A stretch of DNA of 63,487 nucleotides, taken from an uncultured bacterium. GTDB lineage: Bacteria > Acidobacteriota > Thermoanaerobaculia > Multivoradales > JAHEKO01. Each line of letters opens with the position of its first letter. Positions within the stretch are counted from its first letter, which is position 1. The position numbers and the translations under genes were made by a program. The stretch covers positions 1 through 63,487 of the forward strand of contig CAJQNK010000066.1 of assembly GCA_905479655.1 (NCBI GenBank), given 5' to 3'. The notes beneath the pieces were generated by a model. It was not told the origin of the DNA, did no database searches, and was given only the letters and a program-made list of their open reading frames with translations. Of the stretch, positions 1 through 9,897 are shown piece after piece.

Positions 1-147
1 GGCGAGACACGCTACGAGCGGCCCTCTTCTCCGGACACATCGTTGGGAATCCTCCCCGATTCACCGAATCGAGTGCGGATTCCCGCCTTGATTCCGAAGA
101 AGATTACGCGCTCTCGCTCGCGCCCGGCTTCCACCACGGGCTGCTAG
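1..147. repeat. Dispersed palindromic element, copy 1 (left end cut by the window)
   Basis: Positions 1-147 match 18809-18955 with 4 mismatches in 147 (positions 37, 39, 52 and 106). The right terminus CACCACGGGCTGCTAG (132-147) is the inverse of the left terminus seen in copy 2; this copy's own left terminus would lie just before base 1. Internal nested inverted repeats can be read: TCTTCG/CGAAGA, GGGAAT/ATTCCC, CGATTC/GAATCG. The TonB-receptor stop codon (CTA at 144-146 on this strand) lies inside the terminus. There is no coding capacity, so it is a non-autonomous element (MITE-like or REP/BIME-like) or a mobile terminator. Confidence 0.85.
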
Positions 148-2324
148 AAGGCCACCTCCACTCCGAGCCGCACCGTCCGGCCGGGCTCCAGGATCCGCTC
201 GCCGGTGAACGGGTCCAGGGTGTTGAGGTGGTCGGCGTAGCGTTCGTCAGCCACGTTCTCGACACCGCCGCGCAGCGTCCAGCGGCCCAGGGTCCGACCT
301 CCCGTGACGTCCGCTGTGGTCCAGCCGGGGGTCTCGATCTCGTCGCGCGCCGCGGCGACGCGGTCCTGCCGCTCGGCGACGGTGAGCCCCAGGTCGAGCC
401 ACCAGGCGTCGGCCGACCAGCGGGCCCCGGCCCGCAGGGTGAGCGGCGGCATGCCGAAGGCGGGCTCGTCGAACAGGGTGTCCTCGCCGCGCACCCAGCT
501 CGCGCTGGCGCGCCAGGAGAGGCGTCGTCCGATCCGATGGTCGACCCGCGCCTCGCCGCCCCAGAAGACCCCGTCGTCGCCGTTGACGTAGCGGTAGACG
601 ATGGGCGGGCTCAGGGGTAGGCGCTTCGGGATGTCGGGGTCCTGCGTGACCGTGATGTAGTCCGCGATCGAGCGGTAGAAGCCGGAGGCCTGGAAGGTGA
701 GATCGCCGCTCGCGTAGGCGACTCCGAGATCGAACTGGCGGGCGGTCTCCGCCTTCAACCCCGGGTCGCCGAGGAACTCGGCCGCGATCTGGAAGCGCGT
801 GCTGGGGAACCGGTCGGAGTAGCGCTCGAGGATCGAGGGGGTGCGATCGACCTGCCCCGCTCCCGCCGACAGGCTCCAGCCGTGGCCCACGGCGCGGCGC
901 GCGTTGACCGCGACGCCCAGGTGGCTGTCGTCGGCGTCGAGAGGACCCGCGACCCCGTCCGCGAAGAAGGGCGAAACCTCGCCGGCCCGGGTGTCGATGA
1001 GGTCGCCACGCAGGGTCACGGCGACACTCCAGCCGTCGCCCCGGCGGATCCCCTGGGCGTAGAGCCCGAGGTCGTCCTGCCTCGCGTTGGGCCAGACGAT
1101 GTCCCGGAACAGGACCATGCCGTTGTCGCGGCGGGTGACGGTGCGGCTCGCGGTCTGCTCCAGACGGTAGGCGTCGAGGCCGACCTTGCCGCTCCAGGCT
1201 CCGCCTCCGCCCTCGGCGTAGAGGCGCCCGCCGGTGGTGTCGGACTCGGCCGGGAGGTCGACGGCGATGGCGAACGGCGGCATCCGGTTCGCATTCGGCT
1301 GCGCCGTCGGCTTCTCGTCGTTGTTCATCCGGTGGTCCTTGCGGTTGGAGTAGAGCTGTCCGTACACCTGCAGGCCCGACGATCCCGGGAAGGCGCTCAT
1401 CTCGAGGGCGTGGGAGCGGGTGTGGAAGTAGGTGGCGTCGAGCAGGCGACCCGCGTAGTCGACGTCCTTCTGCTCCTGGTAGCCGCCGGTGTAGTCCACG
1501 AGGGTCGACTCGCTCGGGCGCCACCCCAGGCTCCAGCGCAGGTCGCGGGAGGTGTAGTCGGCCGGCACCTTGCCGCCGCCGCCGCCGGGCTCGTAGTCGT
1601 CGCCCGAGCGGGCATTGCCGACGAGGCGGGCGCGCCAGCGCTCGGTGGTGGTCCCGAGGTCGAGCCAGGTGTCCTGGTCGCCGGTGTTGTCTCCCCACGA
1701 GACGCCCGCTCGGCCGTCGATGCCGGTGCCGCCGTCGCCGAAGGAGGGGCGGAGCGTCTCGAGACGCACCGCGGTGATGGCGCCGGAGCCCCAGGTGAGG
1801 GCGTAGGGTCCCTTGACGACCTCCATGCGCTCGACGGCGTGGGGGCTGACGTGGGAGAGGTCGGAGTCCATGCGCCCCGGCCCCGCGGCGAAGGTGCGGG
1901 TGCCGTCGACGAACATCCCGACCTGGCCCTCCTGGGCGCCGCGCACCTGGGGGTCGAGGCCGATCGGGCCACGACGCACGGCGGACATGCCCTCGAAGTC
2001 GCGGAGGTACTCCACGACGTCCCGGGCCTGGGCCCGTTCGATGGCGCGGCCGGGCAGGGCGCTGCCGGCGGGAAGCTCGGGCGCGCTGGAGGTGACGATC
2101 AGCTCCTGGCGGAAGCGGGCGCGGGGTGGATCGATCGCGTTCTCCTCGGCGCTCTCGGACTGGGCGCTCTCGGACTGTGTGCTGTCGGGCTGGGCGCTCT
2201 CGGGCGGGGTCTCGGACGGGTTCTCGGACTCCGGCTGCGCGTGCAGCTGGGCGGGGATAGCGACCCCGAACAGGGTCGTCAGGAGCAGCGCGACCGTCCA
2301 CGGTCGCAGGGTCTGTCGGGACAT
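144..2324 (-). CDS. TonB-dependent outer-membrane receptor (copper-receptor/OprC-like)
   Basis: 726-aa outer-membrane active transporter. An N-terminal signal peptide (about residues 1-30, ending LHAQ) is followed by a Ser/Glu/Pro/Gln-rich low-complexity stretch (about 31-65, encoded by short tandem repeats), a plug domain (about 75-195; RGAQEGQVGMFVDG, VVKGPYALTWGSG) and a 22-strand-type beta barrel ending in Phe. The GRMDSDLSHVSP segment and the general plug pattern resemble the TonB copper receptor (OprC/NosA) family, so metal uptake is my best guess; the substrate is not proven. A Cys-rich secreted protein lies directly upstream on the same strand, which fits a metal-handling pair. The stop codon is inside the terminus of a repeated palindromic element. 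Start: ATG at 2324 with AGGAGGAC just upstream. Confidence 0.85.
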   Translation of the reverse strand: MSRQTLRPWTVALLLTTLFGVAIPAQLHAQPESENPSETPPESAQPDSTQSESAQSESAEENAIDPPRARFRQELIVTSSAPELPAGSALPGRAIERAQARDVVEYLRDFEGMSAVRRGPIGLDPQVRGAQEGQVGMFVDGTRTFAAGPGRMDSDLSHVSPHAVERMEVVKGPYALTWGSGAITAVRLETLRPSFGDGGTGIDGRAGVSWGDNTGDQDTWLDLGTTTERWRARLVGNARSGDDYEPGGGGGKVPADYTSRDLRWSLGWRPSESTLVDYTGGYQEQKDVDYAGRLLDATYFHTRSHALEMSAFPGSSGLQVYGQLYSNRKDHRMNNDEKPTAQPNANRMPPFAIAVDLPAESDTTGGRLYAEGGGGAWSGKVGLDAYRLEQTASRTVTRRDNGMVLFRDIVWPNARQDDLGLYAQGIRRGDGWSVAVTLRGDLIDTRAGEVSPFFADGVAGPLDADDSHLGVAVNARRAVGHGWSLSAGAGQVDRTPSILERYSDRFPSTRFQIAAEFLGDPGLKAETARQFDLGVAYASGDLTFQASGFYRSIADYITVTQDPDIPKRLPLSPPIVYRYVNGDDGVFWGGEARVDHRIGRRLSWRASASWVRGEDTLFDEPAFGMPPLTLRAGARWSADAWWLDLGLTVAERQDRVAAARDEIETPGWTTADVTGGRTLGRWTLRGGVENVADERYADHLNTLDPFTGERILEPGRTVRLGVEVAF

Positions 2325-2543
2325 GTTGTCCTCCTGGTGAAGCCGTTCTCGCTCTGGATGATGGCAGGGCGAGGCCCTCCCGCACGGATCGATGTCCGTC
2401 GAGACAGCCCCGTGGGAGGCTGTAGCGAGGTCCCGGGTCGCGCGTGGTCACGTCGTCGGCCGGGGCTCCGGAGCGCGGCCGTATCGGGCTCGCGGACTCC
2501 GGTCACCGGCTCGCGACGGTGCCTGACGCGTTCTCTCGGGGCG

Positions 2544-2939
2544 CTACGCCGCCCGCGCGGCTTCGGGTGGAGGCGTGGCCGGGTCGAGCCCTCCGGCCAG
2601 GAGGCGAAAGTCCGGCCCGGGCGGGGTCGGGGTCACGGCGGGAGACGGGACGGGTTCGGAGGTCGCCGAGCGAGCCGCGGGCGGCAGGCCCCCGGCGGCG
2701 AAAGCGGCCTGCGTCGCGGCCGGAGACGCCGGTGCGGATCGCAGACCGCAGGACCCCATCACCCCGGCCATCGGGCAACGCGCGCCCTCGTGGGCGGCAT
2801 CGCTGAGACAGCAGCAGCCCGTGGGCGCGCAGGCCATGCTCGGCGCGATCGTCGCCGCGGCGACGACACCGTGGGGCAGCATGATCCCGAGGATCAGGCC
2901 GCCGCAGGCGAGGCAGAGGGCGAGAGCGTGGCGGAGCAT
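2544..2939 (-). CDS. Small secreted Cys-rich hypothetical protein
   Basis: 131 aa. The N-terminus is a signal peptide or membrane anchor (about residues 1-28). A short Cys/Met-rich patch follows (CAPTGCCCLSD, then RCPMAGVMGSCG, about residues 37-68), then an Ala/Pro/Ser-rich tail. I do not recognise a family; small Cys-rich periplasmic proteins next to TonB metal receptors are often metal-binding, so a role in copper or other soft-metal handling is inferred. It precedes the TonB receptor by 219 bp on the same strand and could be co-transcribed. The tail is compositionally biased, and a shorter or non-coding interpretation cannot be excluded. Confidence 0.5.
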   Translation of the reverse strand: MLRHALALCLACGGLILGIMLPHGVVAAATIAPSMACAPTGCCCLSDAAHEGARCPMAGVMGSCGLRSAPASPAATQAAFAAGGLPPAARSATSEPVPSPAVTPTPPGPDFRLLAGGLDPATPPPEAARAA

Positions 2940-3006
2940 GGGAAGGAATCTATCAGAGGGGGCAGGAGGGCGCGTAATCGCCTCGCCGCCTCGCCGCCTC
3001 CGCCCT

Positions 3007-4239
3007 CTACCCCCCGAACTCTCCCAGCACCCGCAGGACCTCGTCGATGTCCCCCGCCTTGTGCTCGGCGGAGACCTGGAAGCGGATGCTCTGGTCGCCG
3101 TGGGGCACGACGGGGAAGTTGAGCCCCGTGGCCAGGACGCCGTTCTCCTCGAGGTGGCGCACGAGCGCGGCCGTCTTCTCCGTCTCGCGTACCACCAGCG
3201 GCACGACCGGGTGGTCGCCGGGGATCGTCTCGAAGCCCAGGTCCACGAGGCCCTGCTCGAAGCGGGCGGTCATCTTCCGCAGGTGGGCCAACAGGGACCG
3301 GCCCTCTTCGCTGTCGACGATCTCCAGCGAGCGCTGCGCCGCCGCGGCCTCGCCGGGGGTGATGGGGTTCGAGTAGATGTAGAGCGGCGCGGTCTCCCGC
3401 AGGTAGTCGCGGGCGACCCGGTCGGCGACGACGTAGCCGCCGTTCACCCCCAGCGCCTTGCCCAGGGTGGCGATGAGCAGGTCCGCCGCGCCCGCCGCGC
3501 CGGTGGCCTCCTCCGTGCCGCGGCCCGTCTCGCCGAGGGCGGCGACGCCGTGGGAGTCGTCGACCACCAGGACGGCGTTCTCGGGGAAGTCGTCGTCGTG
3601 ACGCCGGACGACCTCCGTGATCTCGCCCAGGGGGGCGTAGTCGCCGCGCATGGAGAAGACCCCGTCGGTCACGACGAGGGCGCGGGCGCAGCCGTTGGCC
3701 GCGGCCTCGCCCAGGCGGGCGTCGAGCTCGTCGAGATCCAGGTGGGCGTAGACGTGCTTCTCCTTCGGCCGCGCCAGCCGCAGGGCGTTGATGATGCAGT
3801 TGTGGTTCAGTGCGTCGCTGATGACGGCCGTCTCGGCGGTGATCATGGGCACCAGGACGCCCAGGGTGGTGGCGTAGGCGGAGCTGAAGATCATCCCCGC
3901 CTCGCGCCCGTGGAACGCGGCCAGGCGCTGCTCGAGACGCTGGTGGACGTCGTAGGTGCCGCTGATGAAGCGCACGGCCCCGGGCCCCGCACCGTAGCGG
4001 CGCGAAGTCTCCTCCTCGGCCTGGATCACTTCCGGGCGTAGCGACAGGCCGAGGTAGGAGTTGGAGTTCATGCGCAGGAACGGACGGTCGCCCCGACCCT
4101 CCAGCAGGAACCGGGGGCCGCGGTCGTCGGTGGCCGGCAGGACCGCGGTCACGACCTTCTCGGCTCCCTTGGCGGTCCCCTTGGAGCGCAGGCTGTCCAG
4201 CTCGGTGGCGAGGGCTTGAAGCAGTCTCTCGACGGGCAT
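3007..4239 (-). CDS. kbl: Glycine C-acetyltransferase (2-amino-3-ketobutyrate CoA ligase)
   Basis: 410-aa PLP enzyme of the alpha-oxoamine synthase family. It converts 2-amino-3-ketobutyrate plus CoA to glycine and acetyl-CoA in cytosolic threonine catabolism. Visible signatures: SNSYLGL near the N-terminus, SDALNHNCII, the aspartate/His segment VVDDSHGVAALGETGRG, and the PLP-lysine loop LIATLGKALGVNGGY (Lys near residue 261). The ATG at 4239 was chosen because the protein then begins at the usual family position; the frame stays open far upstream only because of GC-rich shadow coding. The preceding gene on the strand (tdh) ends 11 bp away, so the two form an operon for threonine to glycine plus acetyl-CoA. 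Confidence 0.93.
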   Translation of the reverse strand: MPVERLLQALATELDSLRSKGTAKGAEKVVTAVLPATDDRGPRFLLEGRGDRPFLRMNSNSYLGLSLRPEVIQAEEETSRRYGAGPGAVRFISGTYDVHQRLEQRLAAFHGREAGMIFSSAYATTLGVLVPMITAETAVISDALNHNCIINALRLARPKEKHVYAHLDLDELDARLGEAAANGCARALVVTDGVFSMRGDYAPLGEITEVVRRHDDDFPENAVLVVDDSHGVAALGETGRGTEEATGAAGAADLLIATLGKALGVNGGYVVADRVARDYLRETAPLYIYSNPITPGEAAAAQRSLEIVDSEEGRSLLAHLRKMTARFEQGLVDLGFETIPGDHPVVPLVVRETEKTAALVRHLEENGVLATGLNFPVVPHGDQSIRFQVSAEHKAGDIDEVLRVLGEFGG

Positions 4240-4250
4240 CGCTCGGTCTC

Positions 4251-5237
4251 CTATCCGTCCGTGTCGGTCGTCTCGTCCCGCGTCGTCTCGTCGCGGGCCA
4301 GCCGCGGCGCGAGCTTCTCCAACATGTCCGCGGTCATGGAGGCGAGGTCGAACTCCGGGTTCCAGTCCCATTCGTCCCGCGCCGCGCTGTCGTCCAGCGA
4401 GTCGGGCCACGAGTCGGCGATCGCCTGGCGGATCGGGTCGACCTGGTAGTCGATCGTAAACCCGGGGATGTGGCGCCGGATCTCCGCGGCCAGCTCCACC
4501 GGGGTGAAGTTCATCGCCGTGACGTTGAACGCGTTGCGGTGGCGCAGCCGCTCCTCCGACACCTCCATCACGCCGATGGCGGCGTGGAGCGCGTCGGGCA
4601 TGTACATCATGTCGAGCCGGCTGTCGGGTCGCAGGAAGCAGGTGTAGCGCCCGTTCTTCAGCGCCTCGTAGTAGATCTCGACGGCGTAGTCGGTGGTGCC
4701 GCCGCCGGGCGGCGCGACGTACGAGATGATGCCGGGAAAGCGCACGCCGCGGGCGTCGACGCCGAAGCGCTCGTGGTAGTAGTCGCACAGCAGCTCGCCC
4801 GCGACCTTGGTGACGCCGTACATCGTCGTGGGGCGTTGGACCGTGGTCTGCGGCGTCCTCTCCTTCGGCGTCCCGGGTCCGAAGGCGCCGATCGAGCTGG
4901 GCGTGAAGACCGCGCAGCCGGTCTGGCGCGCGACCTCGAGCACCTTGTACACGCCGCCCATGTTGATCTCCCAGGCCATCCTCGGCCTCTCCTCGGCGAC
5001 GGCGGAAAGCAGGGCGGCGAGGTGGTAGATGGTGTCCACCTCGTGGCGCGCGACGGTGTCGGCGATCTGCTGCAGGTTCGTGCAGTCGACGTACTCGAAC
5101 AGGGGCTCGTCCGACCCCCGGGCGGGCATGCGGACATCCGACGAGACGACGTTGTCGTCGCCGTAGCGCTCGCGTAGGGCCGGCACCAGCTCCGATCCGA
5201 TCTGGCCCAGCGCTCCTGTGACGAGGATCTTCTTCAT
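4251..5237 (-). CDS. tdh: L-threonine 3-dehydrogenase, NAD-dependent epimerase/SDR type
   Basis: 328-aa extended short-chain dehydrogenase. N-terminal Rossmann motif GALGQIGSEL (about residues 8-17), catalytic YxxxK as MYGVTKVAGE (Tyr about 140, Lys about 144), and the long C-terminal substrate domain typical of UDP-galactose-epimerase-like threonine dehydrogenases rather than the zinc MDR type. It oxidises L-threonine to 2-amino-3-ketobutyrate, the substrate of the kbl product encoded 11 bp downstream. The adjacency strongly supports this role over a generic sugar-nucleotide epimerase. The gene diverges from the DUF389 gene across 139 bp in which I see no clear regulatory motif. Confidence 0.92.
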   Translation of the reverse strand: MKKILVTGALGQIGSELVPALRERYGDDNVVSSDVRMPARGSDEPLFEYVDCTNLQQIADTVARHEVDTIYHLAALLSAVAEERPRMAWEINMGGVYKVLEVARQTGCAVFTPSSIGAFGPGTPKERTPQTTVQRPTTMYGVTKVAGELLCDYYHERFGVDARGVRFPGIISYVAPPGGGTTDYAVEIYYEALKNGRYTCFLRPDSRLDMMYMPDALHAAIGVMEVSEERLRHRNAFNVTAMNFTPVELAAEIRRHIPGFTIDYQVDPIRQAIADSWPDSLDDSAARDEWDWNPEFDLASMTADMLEKLAPRLARDETTRDETTDTDG

Positions 5238-5376
5238 GGGGCCCCCCGACCAGTCGGGTTGTTGGTTTCGGAAGTCGCCTGGAGAGGCGGTCGCGCTCGC
5301 GCGCGATCATGGTAGCGGCGGCGGTGGAGGGCGGCAAGCGCCGGCCCGTCGGGTCGGCGGTAGACTCCGGGCTCCG

Positions 5377-6423
5377 ATGCCCCTTCGCCTGATGGAGGTC
5401 ACCGTCCCCTCGGCGGCCCTCGACGAGATTCCCGAGATGCTCGACGAGGCGTCCGTGGCCCACGTGTGGACGACCGACGAGGGGGACGGTACGGGTCTCG
5501 TCCGGGTGCTCCTGGAGGCGGAGGAGACCGAGGCGGTCTCCGACCTCTTCGTGGGCCGGTTCGGCCCCGAGGGCGGCTTCCGCCTGGTCCTGCTGGCCGT
5601 CGAGGCCACGCTGCCGGCGGTCGAGCGGGAGGAGAAGAAGGAGGCCGAGGAGGAGGGGCCGGGTGGCGAAGCGGGCGGCGGGGAGGGTGGGAAGGACGAG
5701 GGCAGGGGTCCGCGGCGCATCGGCCGGGAGGAGCTGTACGAGGACATCTCCCAGGCGAGCCGTCTCGACCGCGTCTACCTCGCCATGGTGGCGCTCTCCA
5801 CCGTCGTCGCCGCCGTTGGCCTGATCCGGGGCGACACGGCCATCGTCATCGGCGCCATGGTCATCGCGCCCCTCCTCGGGCCCAACGTGGCGCTCTCCCT
5901 GGCCTGCACGCTGGGGGACGTGGAGCTGGCGAAGCGCTCGCTGCGCGCGATCGGCGCCGGGGTGGCGACGGCGGCGGCGATCTCCATCCTCCTCGGCCTG
6001 GCCCTCGACGTCGACCCCGCCGCCCCGGAGCTCGCCGCCCGCACCCGAGCGGGGCTCGGCGACCTCGCGCTGGCGCTGGCCGCGGGCGCCGCGGGCTCCC
6101 TGGCCTTCACCAGCGGGGTCCCGGCCGTTCTCGTGGGGGTGATGGTGGCGGTGGCCCTCCTCCCGCCCCTGGTGGCCGCCGGGCTCCTCGCCGGGGCGGG
6201 CTACCCGGACCTGGCGCTGGGCGCGCTGGCCCTGATGCTGACCAACGTGGCGTGCGTCAACCTCGCCGCGATCGGGACGTTCCTCGTCCAGCGGGTCCGT
6301 CCGCGGACCTGGTGGGAGGCCGACCGGGCGCGCAAGGCGACGCGCGTTGCAATCGCCACCTGGCTCGTCCTCCTCGGCCTGCTCGTGGGGCTGATCGCGC
6401 TCGGTCGCGTGGGCGGGATATGA
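5377..6423 (+). CDS. DUF389 / TIGR00341 family membrane protein
   Basis: 348 aa. N-terminal soluble domain (about 1-110), then a charged Glu/Lys/Gly linker (about 85-125), then five to six hydrophobic helices with the family signature IVIGAMVIAPLLGPNVALSLA. Function unknown in the family; found in diverse bacteria, sometimes discussed as a hydrophobic-domain transporter-like protein. ATG at 5377 was chosen because the conserved domain begins MPLRLMEV; the frame upstream is divergent promoter space. It ends about 210 bp before the hydrogenase operon and shows no functional link to it. Confidence 0.85.
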   Translation: MPLRLMEVTVPSAALDEIPEMLDEASVAHVWTTDEGDGTGLVRVLLEAEETEAVSDLFVGRFGPEGGFRLVLLAVEATLPAVEREEKKEAEEEGPGGEAGGGEGGKDEGRGPRRIGREELYEDISQASRLDRVYLAMVALSTVVAAVGLIRGDTAIVIGAMVIAPLLGPNVALSLACTLGDVELAKRSLRAIGAGVATAAAISILLGLALDVDPAAPELAARTRAGLGDLALALAAGAAGSLAFTSGVPAVLVGVMVAVALLPPLVAAGLLAGAGYPDLALGALALMLTNVACVNLAAIGTFLVQRVRPRTWWEADRARKATRVAIATWLVLLGLLVGLIALGRVGGI

Positions 6424-6619
6424 CGCGGAGGCCCGGAGGGATCGGGACGACCGACCGACGACCTCCCGGCGTCGACTCCGATCCGCGCGGTCGATGAGGA
6501 CGGGCGGGATTTCCGGCCTCGCTCTGACGCGTTGCGGCAGGAGGCTCGCGTCTCGGTCGCCCGGCCGGGTGGGAGCGGCCCCCGCCTGCCGGGGTGGCGC
6601 GTTCTCCACCCTCCCCGCC

Positions 6620-6625
6620 TAGCAT
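6620..6625 (+). promoter_or_regulatory. Predicted -10 element of the hydrogenase operon
   Basis: TAGCAT sits 10 nt before the ATG at 6636, predicting a start site at about 6632 and an almost leaderless mRNA. No convincing -35 is visible. It overlaps an in-frame ATG at 6624, which argues that 6624 is not the translation start. Confidence 0.4.
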
Positions 6626-6635
6626 GGTAGATGTC

Positions 6636-7757
<1,122 letters not shown>

Positions 7758-7770
7758 CAGGAGGATGGGC

Positions 7771-8259
7771 ATGAGCATCACCGCGCTGGACTCGCTCCTC
7801 AAGGAGCATCCCTTCTTCGCTGAGCTCGGAGACGAATACCTCGAGCTCATCGGTGGTTGCGCCAGCAACGTCAAGTTCGCGGCCGGCGAGCAGGTCTTCC
7901 GCGAAGGGCAGGACGCCAAGGGCTTCTACCTGATCCGGTACGGACGGGTGGCCGTCGAGCTGTTCGCGCCCGGGACGGGCTCGATCACCATCCAGACCCT
8001 GCACGAGGGCGACATCCTCGGATGGTCCTGGTTGCTGCCGCCCTTCCGCTGGCACCACGACGCCAAGGCGCTCGACCTCACGCGGGCGATCCACTTCGAC
8101 GGCACCTGCCTGCGCAAGAAGTGCGAGGAAGACCCACGCTTCGGTTACCTGATCATGAGCCGGTTCTCCCAGGTCATCGTGAGCCGGCTGCAGGGAGCGC
8201 AGCTCCAGCTCCTGGACCTCTACGGGAAGACCGACCATGGAAAGCCCGAAAACGACTGA
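7771..8259 (+). CDS. Cyclic-nucleotide-binding domain protein without a DNA-binding domain
   Basis: 162 aa covering essentially one cNMP-binding jelly-roll ([44 protein letters not shown]) and a short C-terminal helix. The helix-turn-helix of Crp/Fnr regulators is absent, so it is more likely a ligand-sensing accessory subunit or modulator of the hydrogenase than a transcription factor. AGGAGG at 7759-7764 lies directly against ATG 7765 but 6 nt before ATG 7771, so 7771 is preferred. The last 23 bp overlap the next hydrogenase gene, which implies translational coupling and stoichiometric production. The ligand is unknown; the phosphate-binding arginine of true cAMP sites is not obvious to me. 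Confidence 0.85.
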   Translation: MSITALDSLLKEHPFFAELGDEYLELIGGCASNVKFAAGEQVFREGQDAKGFYLIRYGRVAVELFAPGTGSITIQTLHEGDILGWSWLLPPFRWHHDAKALDLTRAIHFDGTCLRKKCEEDPRFGYLIMSRFSQVIVSRLQGAQLQLLDLYGKTDHGKPEND

Positions 8260-9103
8260 GACCCTGGCGTCACCGGGCCTCGACCCGATGCTGCCCAGGC
8301 CGTTCGTCCTCAAGAGCATCGAGCAGGAGAACGTCGACACCTGGACTCTGGAGCTCGAAGCGGTGGACGCAGACGGCGACCTCGCCTTCGAGCCCGGCCA
8401 GTTCAACATGGTCTATCGGCTCGGTGTCGGCGAGGTGCCGATCTCCATCTCCTCCGATCCGACCCGTCCCGAGCGGCTGCTGCACACGATCCGCTCCGTG
8501 GGCGCCGTGACCGGCGGCCTGTGCGCGATGAAGCCCGGCGAGATCCTGGGCCTGCGGGGGCCGTTCGGCAACGCCTGGCCCGTCTCCCTGGCCCACGACT
8601 CCGACCTGGTCTTCGTCGCGGGCGGAATCGGCCTTGCGCCCCTGCGTCCGGCGATCTACCAGGTGCTCTCCGAGCGGCGACGCTACGGCCGCGTCGTCAT
8701 CCTCTACGGCGCCCGCAGCGCCGGCGACATGATCTTCGCCGAGGAGCTCGAGACCTGGCGAGGTCGGTTCGACCTCGACGTGCAGGTGACGGTGGACCAT
8801 GCGACGGGTGACTGGTTCGGTCACGTCGGCGTCGTGACCACCCTGATCCCCCGGGCCGGCTTCGATCCGACCCACACCGTCGCCATGGTGTGCGGGCCGG
8901 AGGTCATGATGCGCTTCACCGTGCGGTCGCTGGTCGACCGGGGTGTCGCGTCGGAGGGGATCTACCTGTCGATGGAGCGCAACATGAAGTGCGCCGTCGG
9001 CTTCTGCGGCCACTGCCAGTTCGGGCCCTCCTTCATCTGCAAGGACGGGCCCGTGTTCTCGTTGCCCCGAGTCGAACGCTGGCTCGATACGCGGGAGGTC
9101 TGA
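8237..9103 (+). CDS. hyhG: Hydrogenase gamma subunit, FAD/NAD(P)-binding reductase
   Basis: 288-aa ferredoxin-NADP reductase-like protein similar to HydG/HyhG and to the PyrK electron-transfer subunit. FAD-binding barrel first ([18 protein letters not shown]), then the nucleotide-binding domain ([25 protein letters not shown]), ending with a 2Fe-2S-type Cys cluster in [23 protein letters not shown]. It passes electrons between NAD(P)H and the FeS subunits of the hydrogenase. It overlaps the cNMP gene by 23 bp, and its TGA overlaps the next ATG (TGATG at 9101-9105). NADP rather than NAD preference is inferred from group 3b relatives, not seen here. Confidence 0.9.
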   Translation: MESPKTTETLASPGLDPMLPRPFVLKSIEQENVDTWTLELEAVDADGDLAFEPGQFNMVYRLGVGEVPISISSDPTRPERLLHTIRSVGAVTGGLCAMKPGEILGLRGPFGNAWPVSLAHDSDLVFVAGGIGLAPLRPAIYQVLSERRRYGRVVILYGARSAGDMIFAEELETWRGRFDLDVQVTVDHATGDWFGHVGVVTTLIPRAGFDPTHTVAMVCGPEVMMRFTVRSLVDRGVASEGIYLSMERNMKCAVGFCGHCQFGPSFICKDGPVFSLPRVERWLDTREV

Positions 9104-9897
9104 TGTCCGAGCGCAAGCCCAAGCTCGCCGTCTGGAAGTTCGCTTCCTGCGACGGATGCCAACTGAGCCTCCTCAACTGCGAGGACGAGCTCCTGGCCCT
9201 CACGGGCAAGATCGAGATCGCCTACTTCCTCGAGGCCTCGCGGGCGACGGTGGAGGGGCCGTACGACCTGTCGCTGGTGGAGGGCTCGATCACCACGCCC
9301 CACGACGAGGAGCGGATTCACGAGATCCGCCGCTCCTCGCGCTTTCTGATGACCATCGGGGCCTGCGCGACCGCGGGCGGCATCCAGGCGTTGCGGAACT
9401 TCGCCGACGTGCGGGAGTACACCTCGATCGTCTACGCCTCACCGCAGTACATCTCCACGCTGAACAAGTCGACCCCCATCAGTGACCACGTCTGGGTCGA
9501 CTTCGAGCTCCGTGGATGCCCGATCTCCAAGGACCAGCTCCTGGAGGTGATCACCGCCTACCTCCACGAGCGCAAGCCGGCCATCCCGAAGCACTCCGTC
9601 TGTGTCGAGTGCAAGACGGCGGGCAACGTCTGCGTCATGGTCAGCCACGGCACCGCGTGCCTGGGACCGGTGACCCAGGCGGGATGCGGCGCCCTGTGCC
9701 CCGCCTACGATCGGGGTTGCTTCGGCTGCTTCGGGCCCAAGGAGACGCCCAACACGATCTCGCTCTCCGCCTGGCTCCAGGAGCGGGGCAGCGAGCGCCG
9801 GGAGCTGATCCGCTCCTTCCGCAACTTCAACGCCTATGCCACCGCTTTCCGCAAGGAGAGCGAGGCCCTGGAAAGGGCGGAGGCGACGCATGGCTGA
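9103..9897 (+). CDS. hyhS: [NiFe] hydrogenase small subunit, group 3b type
   Basis: 264-aa FeS subunit of the hydrogenase core. Proximal cluster ligands are in [11 protein letters not shown] (Cys 16, 19) and GACATAGG; further cysteines ([35 protein letters not shown]) supply the medial and distal clusters. There is no Tat signal, so the enzyme is cytosolic, as in group 3 bidirectional hydrogenases. The ATG at 9103 overlaps the upstream stop, and its 3' end overlaps the large-subunit gene by 8 bp. The frame is open much further upstream, but the overlap and the conserved N-terminus fix this start. Confidence 0.93.
   Translation: MSERKPKLAVWKFASCDGCQLSLLNCEDELLALTGKIEIAYFLEASRATVEGPYDLSLVEGSITTPHDEERIHEIRRSSRFLMTIGACATAGGIQALRNFADVREYTSIVYASPQYISTLNKSTPISDHVWVDFELRGCPISKDQLLEVITAYLHERKPAIPKHSVCVECKTAGNVCVMVSHGTACLGPVTQAGCGALCPAYDRGCFGCFGPKETPNTISLSAWLQERGSERRELIRSFRNFNAYATAFRKESEALERAEATHG

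Noticed and set aside
2325..2543. Possible cobalamin riboswitch upstream of the TonB receptor
   Set aside because: I searched for the B12-box consensus on both strands and found no match; the interval is GC-rich without the expected conserved core.
882..3122. Long plus-strand frame opposite the TonB receptor
   Set aside because: Composition is Val/Gly/Ala/Arg-biased antisense of a clear TonB receptor, with no domain signature.
3007..6609. Single 1200-codon open frame on the minus strand
   Set aside because: Only the last 410 codons (kbl) look like protein; the rest is the antisense or shifted shadow of tdh and DUF389, caused by high GC that suppresses stops.
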